Shown piece after piece: positions 36,128-44,959 of a stretch of DNA of 64,000 nucleotides (positions within the stretch are counted from its first letter, which is position 1; each line of letters begins with the position of its first letter). Source of the DNA: Paraflavitalea pollutisoli (GTDB taxonomy: Bacteria > Bacteroidota > Bacteroidia > Chitinophagales > Chitinophagaceae); the NCBI RefSeq assembly GCF_029360705.1, contig NZ_JARKMX010000004.1, positions 310,001 through 374,000 on the forward strand, read 5' to 3'. The translations under genes and the position numbers were made by a program. The notes under the pieces were generated by a model. It saw nothing but the letters and a program-made list of their open reading frames with translations, did no database searches and was not told the DNA's origin.

Positions 36128-37969
36128 ATGAAGTCTACCTATATAGCTGCTCTTTTCCTGTGCAGTACGCTGCTCACGGTCTCGTGTAAAAAGTTTCTCG
36201 ATGTAGTGCCTACGGAGATCACTACCTCGAAAGATGTATGGTCCAATATTGAAAATGCCGACAAAGCGCTGGCTGCCCTGTACAATGCCATGCCCAATAA
36301 CGGATTTTACGGTACGATGCTATGGGCCAGCAGCGATGAGTCGATGAACCATTGGGAATCGCCTGCCGAGCTCTTGTTCAATTACGGTGCCTGGGGGCCG
36401 GGCAATAACCCGCTGGATGAATGGCGTAGCCGGTTTGGTAATATCCGGGCTGCTAATTTTTATATCGAGCATGTGGAAAAAGTGCCGTTGACCGCCAACC
36501 AGGTCCAGTTTTACGGGCCTATCATTCCGCGGTTGAAGTCGGAAGCCCGCTTCCTGCGTGCCTTTTACTATTTTGAGTTGTTCAAACGATATGGCGCCAT
36601 GCCGCTGATCACGGAAGCGCTGGACCTCAACGACCCTAAGAATGCAGAGTTGGCCAGGACACCGTCGGATTCGATCGTGCACTTTATTGTAACAGAGCTG
36701 GATGCCATTGCGCCTTTGCTGCCGACGGATTATTCAACGGCCGATGTGGGTCGTATAACGCGTGGTGCTGCACTGGCACTGAAATCAAGGACTTTGTTGT
36801 ACGCCGCCAGTCCACTGTTCAACGGCAACAGCCTGTATACGGAGATCAAGAACCGTGACGGCAAAGCACTCTTCAATACGACGTACAGTGCCGACAAATG
36901 GAAGCGGGCGGCCGATGCCGCCAAAGCGGTGCTGGATATGAACTTGTATACATTGTATAATCCAACGCCCACCAACCCGGTCAATACCTACGCGCAGTTG
37001 TTCTATACGCGCGAGTACAATGAGAATATCCTGGCGTATTCTATGCCCAATACCACCGATCTGGAACAGACCTTTCTGCCCAATGGCGCAGCCTTTAAAG
37101 GCAATGGCAAACTGAGCCTGCTGCAGGAGTTTGTGGATGCCTACGAAATGAAAAATGGGTTCCCTATCAACGAACCAGGTTCCGGCTATACCACCCAGGG
37201 TTTCTGGAGCGGTCAGATGTGGGATGGTCTGCGCCAGAGCAATGTGTCGAACATCTCCAATATGTACAAAGACCGTGATCCGCGCTTTTATGCTACCGTA
37301 TTCTTCCAGTATTCAGCCTGGCGCCTGCAATCGGTGGGCCGCCCGGTGAAGCTGGCCTGGTGGGGTAATAACAAAAGCGATGGCGATGGCTGGCCAAAGA
37401 CCGGTACCAATTGCGTGAGCGGTTATAACCTGCGGAAGTATAGTTCGCCCAATGTAGACCGCGTGAATGGCCAGGGACAGGGGCAGCGCAATGCGCCCAT
37501 CTTCCGCCTGGCGGAGATCTACCTCAACTATGCCGAGGCGATGAATGAATATTTATCGGCACCGGATGCCAACGTGTATGCGGCAGTGAATGCTGTGCGG
37601 GCGCGGGTTGGCATGCCAGCATTGCCCATCATCCCGTCTGACAATACCAAAGAAGGTATGCGCCAGCGTATCCGCAACGAGCGTAGGGTTGAGTTGGCTT
37701 TTGAAGGCCACCGGTTCTGGGATGTGCGTCGCTGGCTGATCGGCACGCAGGTCGACAATACGGATGTACACGGCATGAACGCGAGGCCTACAACGGCCGA
37801 ACTGGCGGCCACTGGTTTGGACGTGAACAGCGAAGCCGCCGGTGTGGCTGTGTTTTACAAACAGGTGGTCATCCAATCCCGGAGTTTCCAAAGCAAACAT
37901 TACCTGATGCCCATTCCCCCCACGGAGATCGACAAAGACAAGAACCTCGTGCAAAACTTCGGCTGGTAA
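36128..37969 (+). CDS. SusD/RagB surface glycan-binding lipoprotein
   Basis: A 613-residue lipoprotein beginning MKSTYIAALFLCSTLLTVS then CKKFLDVVPTE, the classical SusD start. TPR-like helices form the core (LKSEARFLRAFYYFELFKRY), and the C-terminus carries the family motifs RNERRVELAFEGHRFWDVRR and LMPIPPTEIDKDKNLVQNFG. It caps the SusC barrel and delivers the ligand. It begins 12 bp after susC, as part of one operon. Confidence 0.95.
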   Translation: MKSTYIAALFLCSTLLTVSCKKFLDVVPTEITTSKDVWSNIENADKALAALYNAMPNNGFYGTMLWASSDESMNHWESPAELLFNYGAWGPGNNPLDEWRSRFGNIRAANFYIEHVEKVPLTANQVQFYGPIIPRLKSEARFLRAFYYFELFKRYGAMPLITEALDLNDPKNAELARTPSDSIVHFIVTELDAIAPLLPTDYSTADVGRITRGAALALKSRTLLYAASPLFNGNSLYTEIKNRDGKALFNTTYSADKWKRAADAAKAVLDMNLYTLYNPTPTNPVNTYAQLFYTREYNENILAYSMPNTTDLEQTFLPNGAAFKGNGKLSLLQEFVDAYEMKNGFPINEPGSGYTTQGFWSGQMWDGLRQSNVSNISNMYKDRDPRFYATVFFQYSAWRLQSVGRPVKLAWWGNNKSDGDGWPKTGTNCVSGYNLRKYSSPNVDRVNGQGQGQRNAPIFRLAEIYLNYAEAMNEYLSAPDANVYAAVNAVRARVGMPALPIIPSDNTKEGMRQRIRNERRVELAFEGHRFWDVRRWLIGTQVDNTDVHGMNARPTTAELAATGLDVNSEAAGVAVFYKQVVIQSRSFQSKHYLMPIPPTEIDKDKNLVQNFGW

Positions 37970-37999
37970 TAACATGCGTTCACTTCTAAACACGATACA

Positions 38000-39121
38000 G
38001 TGAAAAATATATTTCTGGCCATGATAGCCTGTATGGCTGTCTTTGCCTGTCAAAAACCTTCTTTCGAGTATGATATCATTATGAAGTCGCCCGTGCTGAC
38101 GGCTTCTACCGACTCTATCACCTTGCTCAAAGGCAATAGTGCCAACAATGCGGCGACCTTTACCTGGACGAATGGGTCCAATTATGGCACGAGTGCCTCC
38201 ATCACGTATACGCTGAAGATCGGTAAGCGGGGGAGTGACTTTGCCAATGCGGTCAGTGTGCCGATGGGGCAGAGTTATTCCAAATCTTTCAGTGTGTTGC
38301 AACTGAATGCGCTGTTGCTCGACAGTCTTCACCTGACCGTGAATACCCTCAGCGAGATCCAGGTGCGGATCGTAGACACGATCCATGCCAAACCGGTGAA
38401 GCTGGATTCGAGCAATGTGGTGTATTTGAAAGTGGTACCTTTTATACCGCCGGTAACGGCCCTGTTTATTACGGGTGATGCCATAGCTGGTGGATGGAAC
38501 TACGACAACCCGGTGGCGATGACGCTGAATGCGAAAAATCCCAACCAGTTCCTGTATTATGAAGTGCTGCAGGCGGGAGAGTTTGAGATACCCGTGGCGA
38601 AGGGCAAGCCCGATGGTGATTTCTACCGACCATTGACCCATCATCCGGATATAGTGGATGGTAAATCCGTGTACGTTTCCGGCGGCAGCACACCAGCGAA
38701 TACCAACCGTTGGTTGATCAGCACGCCCGGCGCTTATAAAATTACGATGGATGTCAGCGATCCTGCTTATATCACCATCAAGCCATTTACACCTTATGCC
38801 AAATTGTGGATCGTGGGGGATGCAACGCCAGCGGGATGGAATATCAATAATCCAACCCCTATGGTGCAAACGCCGGGTAATCCTTATGAGTTTTCTTATA
38901 CGGGTGAGTTGAAAGCGGGCGAGTTCAAGATCCCGGTGGGGCTGGGCAACTGGGGAGGCGATTACTATATGCCACCCACCAATTTTCCGGACATCAGTAA
39001 AACGGAGGTAGTATTTATTCCGGGCGGCAATCCCGATAACAAATGGAAAATCACGGCTCCGGGCAATTACAAGGTCACCATCAACCAATTGAAAGAGACG
39101 ATCTTCATTGTAAAACAATAA
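38000..39121 (+). CDS. SusE/SusF-like glycan-binding lipoprotein
   Basis: A 373-residue protein from a GTG start at 38000 with a lipoprotein signal (MKNIFLAMIACMAVFA then CQKP). An N-terminal SusE-type domain (TASTDSITLLKGNSANNAAT) is followed by two homologous modules, ALFITGDAIAGGWNYDNPVA and KLWIVGDATPAGWNINNPTP, each with a GEFxIPV strand and a WxxxxPG core; the second also has NWGGDYYMP, where Trp and Tyr probably stack on sugar. Such repeats in SusF bind starch. It is the last gene of the operon and is followed by a strong terminator. No glycosidase is encoded in the locus. Confidence 0.88.
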   Translation: MKNIFLAMIACMAVFACQKPSFEYDIIMKSPVLTASTDSITLLKGNSANNAATFTWTNGSNYGTSASITYTLKIGKRGSDFANAVSVPMGQSYSKSFSVLQLNALLLDSLHLTVNTLSEIQVRIVDTIHAKPVKLDSSNVVYLKVVPFIPPVTALFITGDAIAGGWNYDNPVAMTLNAKNPNQFLYYEVLQAGEFEIPVAKGKPDGDFYRPLTHHPDIVDGKSVYVSGGSTPANTNRWLISTPGAYKITMDVSDPAYITIKPFTPYAKLWIVGDATPAGWNINNPTPMVQTPGNPYEFSYTGELKAGEFKIPVGLGNWGGDYYMPPTNFPDISKTEVVFIPGGNPDNKWKITAPGNYKVTINQLKETIFIVKQ

Positions 39122-39174
39122 AGTCATGCTGTTGGCCCTTATGCAGTGGGGACCAATAGGAGTATTCGAGTCGC

Positions 39175-39213
39175 AAACCTATGGCCCGGAAGGGCTGTAG
39201 GTTTTTGTGTTTG
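39175..39213 (+). terminator. Terminator of the SusCD operon
   Basis: AAACCTA-TG-GCCC, loop GGAA, GGGC-TG-TAGGTTT followed by TTTTGTGTTTG (39175-39213). This is a strong intrinsic terminator 53 bp after the SusE/F-like stop codon. Confidence 0.82.
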
Positions 39214-39332
39214 TTGAGTGGATTGCAGGAATCAACGAGCGGGTGACGCGTAATGCGCCACGCCAAATAAATAATAATGATTTGTCCTCCCGGCCTTTCG
39301 TCATTCGTCGTACTGGAAATAATACCAGCATC

Positions 39333-39923
39333 ATGAAAAAGCTATTGCATGTTACCTCGAGCGCCAGGGGCGCTCAGTCGTACAGCAGAAGACTGAGTCA
39401 GGCCATTGTGCAGAAATTAATGGAGCGGCAGGATATCGATACCGTGGTAGAACGGGATCTTGTTAAAACCCCTCCGCCCTATTTAGATGAGTCGTTGATC
39501 GGGGAGTTTTATAAATATGTTACTGATATACAGGCCGATGATCAAGTGCTGACTTATGCCAATGCGGCGTTGGGAGAACTGAAACAGGCTGATATTATTG
39601 TATTGAGCACCCCCATGTACAACCTGGGTGTTTCTGCATTGCTGAAAGCCTGGATCGATCAGCTGGTGCGTGTGGGGCTTACTTACCGGTTCAATGCAGA
39701 CGGAACCAGAACGGGTTTGCTGGCCGATAAAACAGTGTACCTGGCTATCGCATCGGGCGGAAGAGCAGCCTATATGCCCGATGGGTACGAATTTATTGAA
39801 TCCTATATTAAAGCCGTATTCAGCACCTACCTGGGCATTACGGATGTATATACCTACCGGGTAGAAGGCACAGCCGAAAAGGATTGTACGGTCAACTACG
39901 CTGCCATCATTCAGGGTATATAA
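39333..39923 (+). CDS. azoR: FMN-dependent NADH-azoreductase
   Basis: A 196-residue flavodoxin-fold enzyme; ATG 39333 begins MKKLLHVTSSARGAQSYSRR, the phosphate-binding start of AzoR. The STPMYNLGVSALLKAWIDQL segment contacts the flavin and forms the dimer interface, and VYLAIASGGRAAYMP follows. AzoR reduces azo compounds and quinones at the expense of NADH and protects against thiol-reactive electrophiles. Upstream codons that extend the frame have no such homology. It opens the redox and detoxification region of the window. Confidence 0.9.
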   Translation: MKKLLHVTSSARGAQSYSRRLSQAIVQKLMERQDIDTVVERDLVKTPPPYLDESLIGEFYKYVTDIQADDQVLTYANAALGELKQADIIVLSTPMYNLGVSALLKAWIDQLVRVGLTYRFNADGTRTGLLADKTVYLAIASGGRAAYMPDGYEFIESYIKAVFSTYLGITDVYTYRVEGTAEKDCTVNYAAIIQGI

Positions 39924-40073
39924 ATAGTCCTCCTGTTGAAGCGCATAAGCGGGTCATCGGCCGGATGGATCTGACCTGAAGCTCTATAATATTTCTGATA
40001 GAAGACTATTAGTCATGTTATTTTATTTATAGGTAAATAGCCGTGAACTTTGCCTTCGTAAATATTATGAAGT

Positions 40074-41189
40074 ATGGCTATCAACATTTTTAAGCCGGCC
40101 GCGGTCGGCCAATTGAACGTTCAGAACCGTATCGCCATGGCGCCGCTGACGCGTGCGCGCAACAAAGATGGCGTACCCAAGGCATACAATGTCAATTATT
40201 ATGAACAGCGTGCCGGTGCCGGCTTGATCGTCACGGAGGGAACGGCGATATCGCCCACCGCTAAAGGGGTACTACACATTCCTGGGTTGTACACCCAGGA
40301 GCAGGTAGCTGGCTGGAAGGCCGTGACGGAGGCCGTACACGCCAAGGGCGGTAAGATCTTTACGCAGTTATGGCATGTGGGCCGTGTATCGCATACCTCC
40401 ATTCAACCCAATGGGGGGGCACCGGTAGGCCCGTCTGCCATCGGCGCCACGAACTCTTTTGCCTGGGGATATGATGAAGATGGTAAAGAGGGATTTGTAC
40501 CCTGTTCCGTGCCCCGGGCATTGCCTGTCGAGGAGATCAAAGGAGTCGTAAAGGATTTTAAGAACGCTGCGATCAACGCCATCGCTGCTGGTTTTGACGG
40601 TGTAGAGTTGCACGGCGCCAATGGCTACCTGATCGAACAGTTCCTGAACCCGGCTGTCAACAACCGGACTGATGATTATGGCGGAAATATAGAGAACAGA
40701 AGCCGTTTCCTGTTGGAGGCGATCGACGCGGTGGTGGCTGCTATTGGCGCTGATAAAACAGCCATTCGTCTGACGCCTTATGGTGGACTGCATGAAATGC
40801 CCCATTATGCGGAGATCGATGCTACTTACCAATACCTCGCTACTGAACTGGGTAAACGCGGTATCGCTTATATCCATTTGATGGATCAACAATCCCGGGG
40901 AAGTTATGCTATACCTGCTGTGTTCTTACAACAATTCAGGAGTTGGTACAGCGGCACGCTCCTCCTGGCCGGCGGCATGACCCGAGCGAAGGCGGAAGAA
41001 TTGATCAATGCAGGAACCATTGACCTGGCGGCATTCGGTGAGCCCTTTATTGGTAATCCCGACCTGGTCGACAGGTTGCAGCACAACTGGCCATTGACCA
41101 AATCGAATCCTGCTTTGCATTATGGACTCACGATGGAAGGGTATCTCGATTGGCAGCCGTATCAACAACCTGTGGCGACCGTAGCGTAG
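40074..41189 (+). CDS. Old Yellow Enzyme family alkene reductase
   Basis: A 371-residue TIM-barrel flavoprotein of complete length. RIAMAPLTRARNKDGVPKAY, QLWHVGRVSHTSIQPNGGAP (flavin contacts) and GFDGVELHGANGYLIEQFL are classical Old Yellow Enzyme motifs, with NNRTDDYGGNIENRSRF and, near the C-terminus, FGEPFIGNPDLVDRLQH. It reduces activated C=C bonds in enals, enones, nitro-olefins and quinones with NADPH. It is followed by a perfect terminator and lies between the azoreductase and an alpha/beta hydrolase, so it shares their electrophile-related context. Confidence 0.93.
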   Translation: MAINIFKPAAVGQLNVQNRIAMAPLTRARNKDGVPKAYNVNYYEQRAGAGLIVTEGTAISPTAKGVLHIPGLYTQEQVAGWKAVTEAVHAKGGKIFTQLWHVGRVSHTSIQPNGGAPVGPSAIGATNSFAWGYDEDGKEGFVPCSVPRALPVEEIKGVVKDFKNAAINAIAAGFDGVELHGANGYLIEQFLNPAVNNRTDDYGGNIENRSRFLLEAIDAVVAAIGADKTAIRLTPYGGLHEMPHYAEIDATYQYLATELGKRGIAYIHLMDQQSRGSYAIPAVFLQQFRSWYSGTLLLAGGMTRAKAEELINAGTIDLAAFGEPFIGNPDLVDRLQHNWPLTKSNPALHYGLTMEGYLDWQPYQQPVATVA

Positions 41190-41213
41190 ATCACTTTGTG
41201 TATTCATAAGAAA

Positions 41214-41252
41214 AACAGCCGGCTCACAGGTGGAGACCGGCTGTTCCTTTTT
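41214..41252 (+). terminator. Terminator after the Old Yellow Enzyme gene
   Basis: AACAGCCGG (41214-41222) pairs with CCGGCTGTT (41237-41245), followed by CCTTTTT. It is located between two convergent genes and can serve the plus-strand gene. Confidence 0.82.
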
Positions 41253-41261
41253 AGGTATCGC

Positions 41262-42179
41262 TTAAAATGATGGTGGGGGTGCTTTCAGATCTCCATCCAG
41301 GAAGTCGATGACCATCGGCATCCATACTTTTGTATTTACCATCATACCGATATGGGTAGTGCCGGGCAGGATGGCCAGGCGTGACTCGGGCAGGCCACCC
41401 ATATCACCCATTTTACCGCCGCCCTTGGCTTTGAACAGTTCGATCGCATGTTCGTACCGAACACCATCCGCATCACCGATAAGCTGGAATATGGGTGCTT
41501 TGATTTGCTTAGCGGCAGCTGTCCAGTCATAGGTGCCTATGTCGGCACTCATAACCTTTTTGATAAAGTCGCCGAAATGGGTGGTGTCATTATTATTGTA
41601 CAACTTAAATTGGTCTTCGATGGGAGTGCCTTTGAACATGTCCGGGGTAAAGGTGGCGAAACTGGCTTCCACTTCTGGCCACCAGCCGTCGTGTGCATAA
41701 GTGCTGGACAATATCACGAGTCTGCGCAGTTGTTGCGGATGCCGGATGGCAAACTGATAGGCTATACCACCACCCATACTATAACCCAGTACATCGGCGC
41801 TGTCGATCTTCAGGTGTGTTAATAGTCCCGATACATCATCAGCCATGTTTTCGTAACGGAAGGCGCGGGGAATGTCTTTGGTGCGTCCATGCGCTTGCAT
41901 TTCTGCGACGATCACCTGGCGGCCTTCGGCGAATTGAGGGATGATGGAAGCCCAGTTTGTGTTAATGTTCATGAAGGAGCCATGCAGCAGGACCAGTGGT
42001 TTACCGGAACCATACACCTCATAATACATCTTAAGGCCGTTAACGTCTGCATAGCCACTATCGGTGGCTTTTAAAGCAGTGTCTTTCACTGCGGGTGTGG
42101 TGGTGGGTGTTGTTGTTGGACTCGTTTGGCAGGAGGCGATAACTGCCATTATCAGCAGCCATGGTAAGGTCGCTTTCAT
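41262..42179 (-). CDS. Alpha/beta hydrolase lipoprotein
   Basis: A 305-residue hydrolase with a lipoprotein signal (MKATLPWLLIMAVIAS then CQTS) and a Thr-rich linker. The oxyanion motif is LVLLHGSFMN; the nucleophile Ser lies in VLGYSMGGGIAYQFA; Asp is in QLIGDADGVRYEHAI; and the His is in PGTTHIGMM. This is a complete catalytic triad. It likely acts in the periplasm on an ester or other small substrate. It lies on the minus strand with the AraC and SDR genes upstream. Confidence 0.88.
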   Translation of the reverse strand: MKATLPWLLIMAVIASCQTSPTTTPTTTPAVKDTALKATDSGYADVNGLKMYYEVYGSGKPLVLLHGSFMNINTNWASIIPQFAEGRQVIVAEMQAHGRTKDIPRAFRYENMADDVSGLLTHLKIDSADVLGYSMGGGIAYQFAIRHPQQLRRLVILSSTYAHDGWWPEVEASFATFTPDMFKGTPIEDQFKLYNNNDTTHFGDFIKKVMSADIGTYDWTAAAKQIKAPIFQLIGDADGVRYEHAIELFKAKGGGKMGDMGGLPESRLAILPGTTHIGMMVNTKVWMPMVIDFLDGDLKAPPPSF

Positions 42180-42310
42180 GTACTATACGTTTTGTTAGAA
42201 TACAAATGTCGTTGCACCGGGGGAAACCAAGGTGGTGTGTAAGCGACAAGGATAGGGCGGAAAACGACTTTCAAAGAGTCGGGCTGCTGCCGGTTGCCGG
42301 GCGAAAAGCA

Positions 42311-43198
42311 TCAATTCTCCTGCTGCTTCAGGAATTGGGTAGGTGTAAAGCCGGTTTCTTTACGGAACAGGCGCGAGAAGTAAGGCGGATTTTCAAAGCC
42401 CAACCGGTAAGCCACTTCTGCAATAGTGTAGCGGCCACTATTGAGCAGGTTCTTGGCTTCCGATACCAGGAAATGCTGTATCAGGTCCATGGCGGTTTTG
42501 CCGGTTTCCTGCTTGAGCAGGTCGCTGAGGTAACGGGGTGATACATGCAATTCACTGGCAAACATCGCTACGGTAGGCAGGCCTTTTTCTTGTAGTAGTC
42601 CCTGTTCGAAATAAGCCGACAAAGCATCCTGGAATTTTGTGACAGTACCGCCCGATAGCATGCTGCGGTTCATGAACTGCCGCTTGTAGTAACGTTGCGC
42701 GTATTTCAGGATCGATTCGATATGGCCGATGATGATCTCACGGGTAAACTCGTCCTGGTTGTTCTTGTATTCCAGGTCGATCTTGTCAAACAGTTCCCAC
42801 ATGGTCTGTTCTTCCCTGGGCGAAGTATGCAGCGCTTCATTTAATTCGTAATTAAAGAAACTGTATTTTTTGATCTGTGTATGCAGGGGATGCCCATGCA
42901 GGTAATCTTCGTGGAACCAGATCTCGAAGCCATCACCTTCCAGGGCAATGTCTTTCATTTGAATCACCTGTTGAGGTTTCATGAAATACATAGAGCCGCT
43001 TTCGTGGTCATACTTTGTTTTGCCATAGCGGATCTCCCCGGTCTGTATTTTTTTCAACGAGATGATGTAGAAATCGGCCGTGACTTCATAGCTGGCCACA
43101 TTGCGGAGGGGATTGCACCGGAATAGCGTCAGCAGCGGATGCTCCGGGTCCGGGTAATGATTGCAGCGGTGTACATCACTCAGTCTTTTGAAATGCAT
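42311..43198 (-). CDS. AraC family transcriptional regulator
   Basis: A 295-residue regulator. The N-terminal half (about 1-180) is a cupin-like effector domain (LTLFRCNPLRNVASYEVTAD, IWFHEDYLHGHPLHTQIKKY); the C-terminal AraC DNA-binding domain holds two helix-turn-helix units, FASELHVSPRYLSDLLKQET and TIAEVAYRLGFENPPYFSRL, closing with FRKETGFTPTQFLKQ. Because the SDR gene lies directly upstream in the same direction, this regulator may control the SDR or the hydrolase. It is preceded by a hairpin (43215-43246). Confidence 0.92.
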   Translation of the reverse strand: MHFKRLSDVHRCNHYPDPEHPLLTLFRCNPLRNVASYEVTADFYIISLKKIQTGEIRYGKTKYDHESGSMYFMKPQQVIQMKDIALEGDGFEIWFHEDYLHGHPLHTQIKKYSFFNYELNEALHTSPREEQTMWELFDKIDLEYKNNQDEFTREIIIGHIESILKYAQRYYKRQFMNRSMLSGGTVTKFQDALSAYFEQGLLQEKGLPTVAMFASELHVSPRYLSDLLKQETGKTAMDLIQHFLVSEAKNLLNSGRYTIAEVAYRLGFENPPYFSRLFRKETGFTPTQFLKQQEN

Positions 43199-43214
43199 AA
43201 GGCGATGTATTAGG

Positions 43215-43246
43215 GTGGCCAGCCTATGTTGTCACAGACTGGCCAC
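43215..43246 (-). terminator. Hairpin between SDR and AraC genes
   Basis: GTGGCCAG (43215-43222) pairs with CTGGCCAC (43239-43246) between the SDR stop (43256) and the AraC start (43198). It probably ends the SDR transcript, so that the regulator is expressed separately. Confidence 0.6.
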
Positions 43247-43255
43247 GGTATAAAG

Positions 43256-44098
43256 TTACGCATTCTCCAGGGCCTGCAGGCCATGGGCTTTGCTCGATAC
43301 ATCTTGCCAGGTTTCCCACTCGGCCAGTCGTTCTGCATAAGCCAGCTTTGCCAGTGGCAGGGCATTTTTGCCGAGGATGAACCGCAGGGGAGGCGTTGGG
43401 CTATCTACCAGTTGCAGGATGGCCGCTGCGGTCGCCTGCGGGTCGCCATAGGCGTCGGGCCCGGCGACATTCGGATCGGCATAAAGTTTAGCCCGCACCG
43501 CATCATAAGCGGTGTTAGGTTGACTATTGATCGTGGTACTGCCGAAACTGGTGGCAAAGCCATTGGGCTGAACGATGGTCACGTGTATACCAAGATCTTT
43601 TACTTCCAGCGCCAATGCCTCACTGAGTCCTTCTACGGCAAACTTGCTGGCGCTATAGATGCCGAGGGTGGGGAAGGTGTAGATACCCAGCGCGCTGGAC
43701 AGTTGCAGGATATGGCCATGCCCCTGTGCCCGCAGGATGGGTAGGGCAGCTTGTGTCATCCAGAGTGTCCCGAAGAAATTAGTGTCCATCAGGTTTTTGG
43801 CATCCTGCTCACTGAGTTCTTCCACAGCTCCCACCACACCGGAACCGGCATTGTTGATCACGACATCGATGGTGCCAAAATGAGCTTTGGCCTTTTCGAT
43901 GGCCTGGAAGGAAGCAGCCCGGTTGGTGACATCCAGTTCGAGGGCCAGTACTGCGCTGCCATATTTGTCGACCAGATCTTGGGTACCCGATAGTTTGCGG
44001 GAAGTAACCACGACGTTATCACCCCGTTGCAGGAATGCCTCGGCCCATATTTTCCCCAATCCGCGGGAAGCTCCTGTAATAAATATTGTCTTTGCCAT
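43256..44098 (-). CDS. Short-chain dehydrogenase/reductase
   Basis: A 280-residue classical SDR with the Rossmann motif ITGASRGLGKIWAEAFLQRG, the NNAG motif in VVINNAGSGVVGAVEELSEQ, the catalytic Ser in ILQLSSALGIYTFPTLG, and the YxxxK pair in GIYSASKFAVEGLSEALA. It shares its architecture and even its GKxWAEAFL start with the SDR at 51244, showing a local duplication. A TAGCTTTG box (44119-44126, minus) lies upstream. The substrate is unknown; an aldehyde or ketone is likely. Confidence 0.93.
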   Translation of the reverse strand: MAKTIFITGASRGLGKIWAEAFLQRGDNVVVTSRKLSGTQDLVDKYGSAVLALELDVTNRAASFQAIEKAKAHFGTIDVVINNAGSGVVGAVEELSEQDAKNLMDTNFFGTLWMTQAALPILRAQGHGHILQLSSALGIYTFPTLGIYSASKFAVEGLSEALALEVKDLGIHVTIVQPNGFATSFGSTTINSQPNTAYDAVRAKLYADPNVAGPDAYGDPQATAAAILQLVDSPTPPLRFILGKNALPLAKLAYAERLAEWETWQDVSSKAHGLQALENA

Positions 44099-44118
44099 GT
44101 TTGTCTATTTTAATAACA

Positions 44119-44126
44119 CAAAGCTA
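44119..44126 (-). promoter_or_regulatory. -7 box of the SDR gene
   Basis: On the minus strand the sequence is TAGCTTTG, a full match to TAnnTTTG, and lies 21 bp upstream of the SDR start at 44098. No -33 TTTG occurs at the usual 19-21 bp distance; the nearest is 26 bp away. Confidence 0.45.
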
Positions 44127-44191
44127 GACATCCCCCCGCCCTGGCACTGATACAAAACAGCACAATACGGATACAGAATTACGGAATACAC

Positions 44192-44231
44192 CGCAAAGGG
44201 GCCGCCCGTACACCGGTGCAGCCCCTTTGCG
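44192..44231 (-). terminator. Terminator of the beta-barrel gene
   Basis: CGCAAAGGGGC (44192-44202) pairs with GCCCCTTTGCG (44221-44231), an 11-bp perfect stem. It is 17 bp past the stop of the minus-strand beta-barrel gene that ends at 44248. Confidence 0.75.
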
Positions 44232-44247
44232 ATGGTAGTGATGACGC

Positions 44248-44811
44248 TTACAGCGAAAAGCCATAGGCCACCCGCAGACCAAAATAAGAGGGATTGTGTT
44301 GCCCGTCCACGATCCTGGACACACGCTCATAACGGAAACCTGCATCGATGCTGCTGCTGCCACCGAGGGGTACAGTAACACCTACCTGCGGAGCGTACAC
44401 AAAAGCAGCAGTTTTGTCAGCTTTTACTTTTGTTTTGTTGGTAATAAAAGCGGCACCCGCATCTGCCTGCACATACAGCAGTTTAATGGGATAATACTTA
44501 ACGCCCACTTTTACCGGCAAAAAGCTGAGGTTCTCTCCCTGTTTATTCTTGTCGTCATCATTGAAGAAGTTCAGGAAGCCGGCATTCGCTACCAGGTGCA
44601 GCACCTGGGGTACAACCGGAAATTCAGCCTGTATGGAGCCACCGATGCCCCAGTTGTAGCCATCGGAAAAGTTGCCCACCGGAAGCGCCGCATCGGGACC
44701 AACACTGAACCTGATCCTGGAAGAGGGAGATTGTTTGTCCTGTGCCTCACTGTTCATAAATGCTGTCGTCAATAAACCGAGCAATAGGGTAGATCTGAAT
44801 ACATGTTTCAT
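44248..44811 (-). CDS. Porin-like outer-membrane beta-barrel protein
   Basis: A 187-residue outer-membrane protein with a signal peptide (MKHVFRSTLLLGLLTTAFMN, then SEAQ) and alternating strands (FSVGPDAALPVGNFSDGYNW, VKVGVKYYPIKLLYVQADAG) ending in YFGLRVAYGFSL, an aromatic C-terminal strand for assembly. It is a typical porin_2/OMP_b-brl type. It is divergent from the first epoxide hydrolase; a pair of direct repeats 22 bp apart (44869-44903) sits between them. Confidence 0.82.
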   Translation of the reverse strand: MKHVFRSTLLLGLLTTAFMNSEAQDKQSPSSRIRFSVGPDAALPVGNFSDGYNWGIGGSIQAEFPVVPQVLHLVANAGFLNFFNDDDKNKQGENLSFLPVKVGVKYYPIKLLYVQADAGAAFITNKTKVKADKTAAFVYAPQVGVTVPLGGSSSIDAGFRYERVSRIVDGQHNPSYFGLRVAYGFSL

Positions 44812-44868
44812 AATAATGCTATTGGTGAATAAAATGCAAAACTCATTCGTCGCGGATTGTGATTGATT

Positions 44869-44903
44869 GCATTTTCGGTCAAAGGAATTGGCATTTTCGT
44901 TCA
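44869..44903. promoter_or_regulatory. Direct repeats 22 bp apart, upstream of beta-barrel gene
   Basis: GCATTTTCGGTCA (44869-44881) and GCATTTTCGTTCA (44891-44903) are near-identical 13-bp direct repeats whose starts are 22 bp apart, about two helical turns. Such spacing is characteristic of LytTR-type regulators, and two such proteins are encoded at 49426 and 52099. The repeats lie 58-92 bp upstream of the beta-barrel start (44811). Confidence 0.5.
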
Positions 44904-44959
44904 GATTGACAATAGTTATCTATGCGATCAAGGTGGTGGTGTTAGTCCGCATAAAGGAA

